A stretch of 7,086 nucleotides of DNA from DHVE2 group archaeon (GTDB taxonomy: Archaea > Thermoplasmatota > Thermoplasmata > Thermoplasmatales > Aciduliprofundaceae), in the NCBI GenBank assembly GCA_015520985.1, contig WAOY01000056.1:1-7086 (forward strand), read 5' to 3'. The notes under the pieces are model-generated. The model worked only from the letters and a program-made list of their open reading frames with translations, was not told where the DNA came from and did not search any database. Of the stretch, positions 5,646-7,086 are shown piece by piece. Every line of letters begins with the position of its first letter. The first letter of the stretch is position 1. Both the position numbers and the translations under genes were made by a program.

Positions 5646-6773
5646 TCACACGTTCACGCCGCCTATCTCCTCCAACTGCTCCCTGCTCCTGGCCTCCTTG
5701 TCACTGAGTTCCTTGACTCCGCGCCTCTTGCGGATGTATGCGACTGCGAAGTAGGACACGAGGATCGGTGGTAGGATGTAGTACACGATGTAGTTCAGGA
5801 GCGAGACCACGTACCACTCCGCGTAGTTCGTGGATGAACTCAGGCCCAGCATAGTGGCCCAGGGCATCTCGAAGTGCTTCACTCGGCTCCAGGCGTTCAT
5901 GTTGAATATGATCAGCAGCGCGTTGGTGTAATTCGCGAATATGTTTGCCAGGGGGCTCATACTGCGCGTTAGTTTGAACCCCGGGACCCTGCGCTTGGTA
6001 AACGGCGGGAACATATTGCTCCCCATGAGCCCGAAGTGGTCCGTGAGTATATGGGACCAGTATCCGAGCATGATGATCCAGAACGCAGTCCACCCTAGGG
6101 GGGTGAAGCCGTAGAGCATGAATCCGATGGGAGCGAAGAGTATACCCATCGTAACGCTGTGTCCCCAGCGGCGGTGCCAGGGGATGAAGTCGGCGCGCAC
6201 ACTTCCATCCTCTTCCGGGAAGAAGGAGAAGTCTGGGCCCGAGAGGATATCCACGTGCGTCACGGCATCGTAATTATAATTCAAATCGGATTTGAAACTC
6301 GCCTCCGCGTGCGCCTTCTCCTCGGGGAGGTACGAGGTGACGTAGGGCCTCTTCTCAAACCCAGAGATTATGGGGCCTATGTCGCATATCACCTTCTTGT
6401 TCTCCGTGTCGAACTGCACGGTGTACTGCCTCCACTGATCCGAAGAAATCTTGATCGTGTGGAGCATCACATTGACCTCGCGGTTCTCGTCGTGGGCCTG
6501 GTCAATGGCCTTCGCAAGGGTATCTGCAACCTTCTGCGGGTCGATGTTCCACTCGTCCATGTCAACCTCGTAGTCGTGCCTCTGAAGGTACTTGGCGAAT
6601 CTGAAATCTATGGTGTCGGGGAGTATCCCGAATATGCCACCGAGGATTATTATGAGCGCTTTGTTCTGCACTATGGCATCCGCTATTAGGTTGTTCCCGT
6701 AGTACATGTTCGCTATGACCACCACGAAGGTCGCCGTGGCGAGACCTGCCAGGAAATGCGCAAAGCCCTTCAT
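5646..6773 (-). CDS. YdjM-type membrane-bound metal-dependent hydrolase with large soluble insert
   Basis: A 375-residue membrane protein of the YdjM/putative inner-membrane metal-dependent hydrolase family, whose substrate is generally unknown. Visible conserved residues are His6-Phe (AHFLAG), LPDTID at 51-56 (Asp53, Asp56), H200-RRWGH205-S and H241-xxxD245-H246, which together would form the metal site. Membrane helices are likely at about 11-27, 36-52, 207-224, 226-243 and 318-347, with a basic RKRRG cytoplasmic edge and an acidic tail. Between LPDTID and HRRWGH lies a polar stretch of about 140 residues not found in the short family members. ATG 6773 was chosen over upstream ATG 6812: it follows the TAA of the preceding gene by one base, gives a classical AHFLAG N-terminus, and the longer form would need a 38-base overlap. 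It is probably co-transcribed with the TctA-like gene upstream. Catalytic activity is inferred from family motifs only. Confidence 0.85.
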   Translation of the reverse strand: MKGFAHFLAGLATATFVVVIANMYYGNNLIADAIVQNKALIIILGGIFGILPDTIDFRFAKYLQRHDYEVDMDEWNIDPQKVADTLAKAIDQAHDENREVNVMLHTIKISSDQWRQYTVQFDTENKKVICDIGPIISGFEKRPYVTSYLPEEKAHAEASFKSDLNYNYDAVTHVDILSGPDFSFFPEEDGSVRADFIPWHRRWGHSVTMGILFAPIGFMLYGFTPLGWTAFWIIMLGYWSHILTDHFGLMGSNMFPPFTKRRVPGFKLTRSMSPLANIFANYTNALLIIFNMNAWSRVKHFEMPWATMLGLSSSTNYAEWYVVSLLNYIVYYILPPILVSYFAVAYIRKRRGVKELSDKEARSREQLEEIGGVNV

Positions 6774-6774
6774 T

Positions 6775-7086
6775 TTACCACAACCCCAGTATCCCGCCGA
6801 GGGATATTCCACTCATGTTCAGCCATATTGGGACGAGGATCACGGCGAGGCAGTGCGATCTTCGGGAGTTGAACAGCACAGGCACGAGGCCTATCGCAGT
6901 TGCCACTGACATAATTATCAGGCCCTGCCATGATGTCATGAGGTAGACGAGGACCACGAGTATCCCGAGGACAACCAGGTTCAGGAGCTTGGGGTTTATC
7001 TTCGGCACAACCCTCGCAAGGAACTTCGACGCGTAAATCACGACGAAGAAGGATATCACCCCCGCCAGGGCTATGGCCGCGTCCAC
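6775..7086 (-). CDS. TctA-like (tripartite tricarboxylate transporter permease family) membrane protein, C-terminal part
   Basis: C-terminal 103 residues of a membrane protein; the frame is still open at the window edge, so the GTG at 7086 is not taken as the start. It shows three hydrophobic segments: about 3-25 (AAIALAGVISFFVVIYA), 35-70 (a long pair around LNLVVLGILVVLVYLMTSW and GLIIMSVATAIGLVPVLF) and 78-95. The sequence TAIGLVPVLFNSRRSHCLAVILVPIWL strongly resembles the conserved C-terminal end of archaeal TctA/DUF112-type proteins (IGLxPxLxxxRRSHxxxxLxPxx). Bacterial TctA is the large permease subunit of TctABC, which imports tricarboxylates with a periplasmic binding protein; archaeal homologues usually lack TctB/TctC neighbours, and their substrate is unclear. 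The stop is TAA at 6775-6777, one base before the YdjM-like ATG, so the two are coupled. Family call moderately sure; substrate unknown. Confidence 0.7.
   Translation of the reverse strand: MDAAIALAGVISFFVVIYASKFLARVVPKINPKLLNLVVLGILVVLVYLMTSWQGLIIMSVATAIGLVPVLFNSRRSHCLAVILVPIWLNMSGISLGGILGLW

Noticed and set aside
6159..6689. Plus-strand open frame opposite the YdjM-like gene
   Set aside because: It is antisense to a gene with clear conserved motifs and its own sequence resembles no protein family.
1..7086. CRISPR array, insertion sequence, riboswitch or rRNA
   Set aside because: No regularly spaced repeats, transposase, terminal inverted repeats or conserved RNA structure other than the tRNA were seen.

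Overview
The window looks like a chromosomal segment of a euryarchaeon, most plausibly a thermophilic or acidophilic lineage related to Thermoplasmata. What supports this: an archaeal-type TmcA RNA acetyltransferase, a CBS-pair/zinc-ribbon protein of the type known from Thermoplasma (TA0289), V4R and Roadblock/LC7 proteins, a TrmB-family regulator, heavy use of AGG/AGA arginine and ATA isoleucine codons, and TATA boxes about 25-35 bases upstream of start codons with little room for a leader. The phylum is inference; the archaeal origin is secure. Coding is dense and no gene-free stretch exceeds 100 bases.

Left part (1-1870, + strand): the window opens inside tmcA, which makes N4-acetylcytidine (ac4C) in RNA. 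Its last 50 bases overlap a 103-residue ASCH-domain gene. That protein keeps the Lys and Thr of the active site known from E. coli YqfB, an ac4C amidohydrolase of the same length. The pair may be a writer and an eraser (or salvage enzyme) of the same modification, and this is the most interesting observation here.

Middle part (1863-3746): a convergent gene for an unrecognised helical, probably coiled-coil protein shares a short divergent promoter region with a CBS/zinc-ribbon gene. The CBS gene is followed by a V4R gene with its own TATA box and by a short Roadblock/LC7 gene. These three look like a small-molecule and redox or metal sensing cassette. A large TrmB-like regulator (3736-4962, - strand) converges on it, overlapping the LC7 gene by 11 bases, and carries about 140 extra unrecognised C-terminal residues.

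Right part (5014-7086, all - strand): the C-terminal end of a TctA-like permease is followed, 1 base later, by a YdjM-type membrane metal-dependent hydrolase with a large soluble insert. Next come a tRNA-Thr(TGT) gene and an AT-richer orphan membrane protein gene whose ATG lies only two bases after the tRNA 3' end. tRNA 3' processing would itself create an almost leaderless mRNA for that protein.
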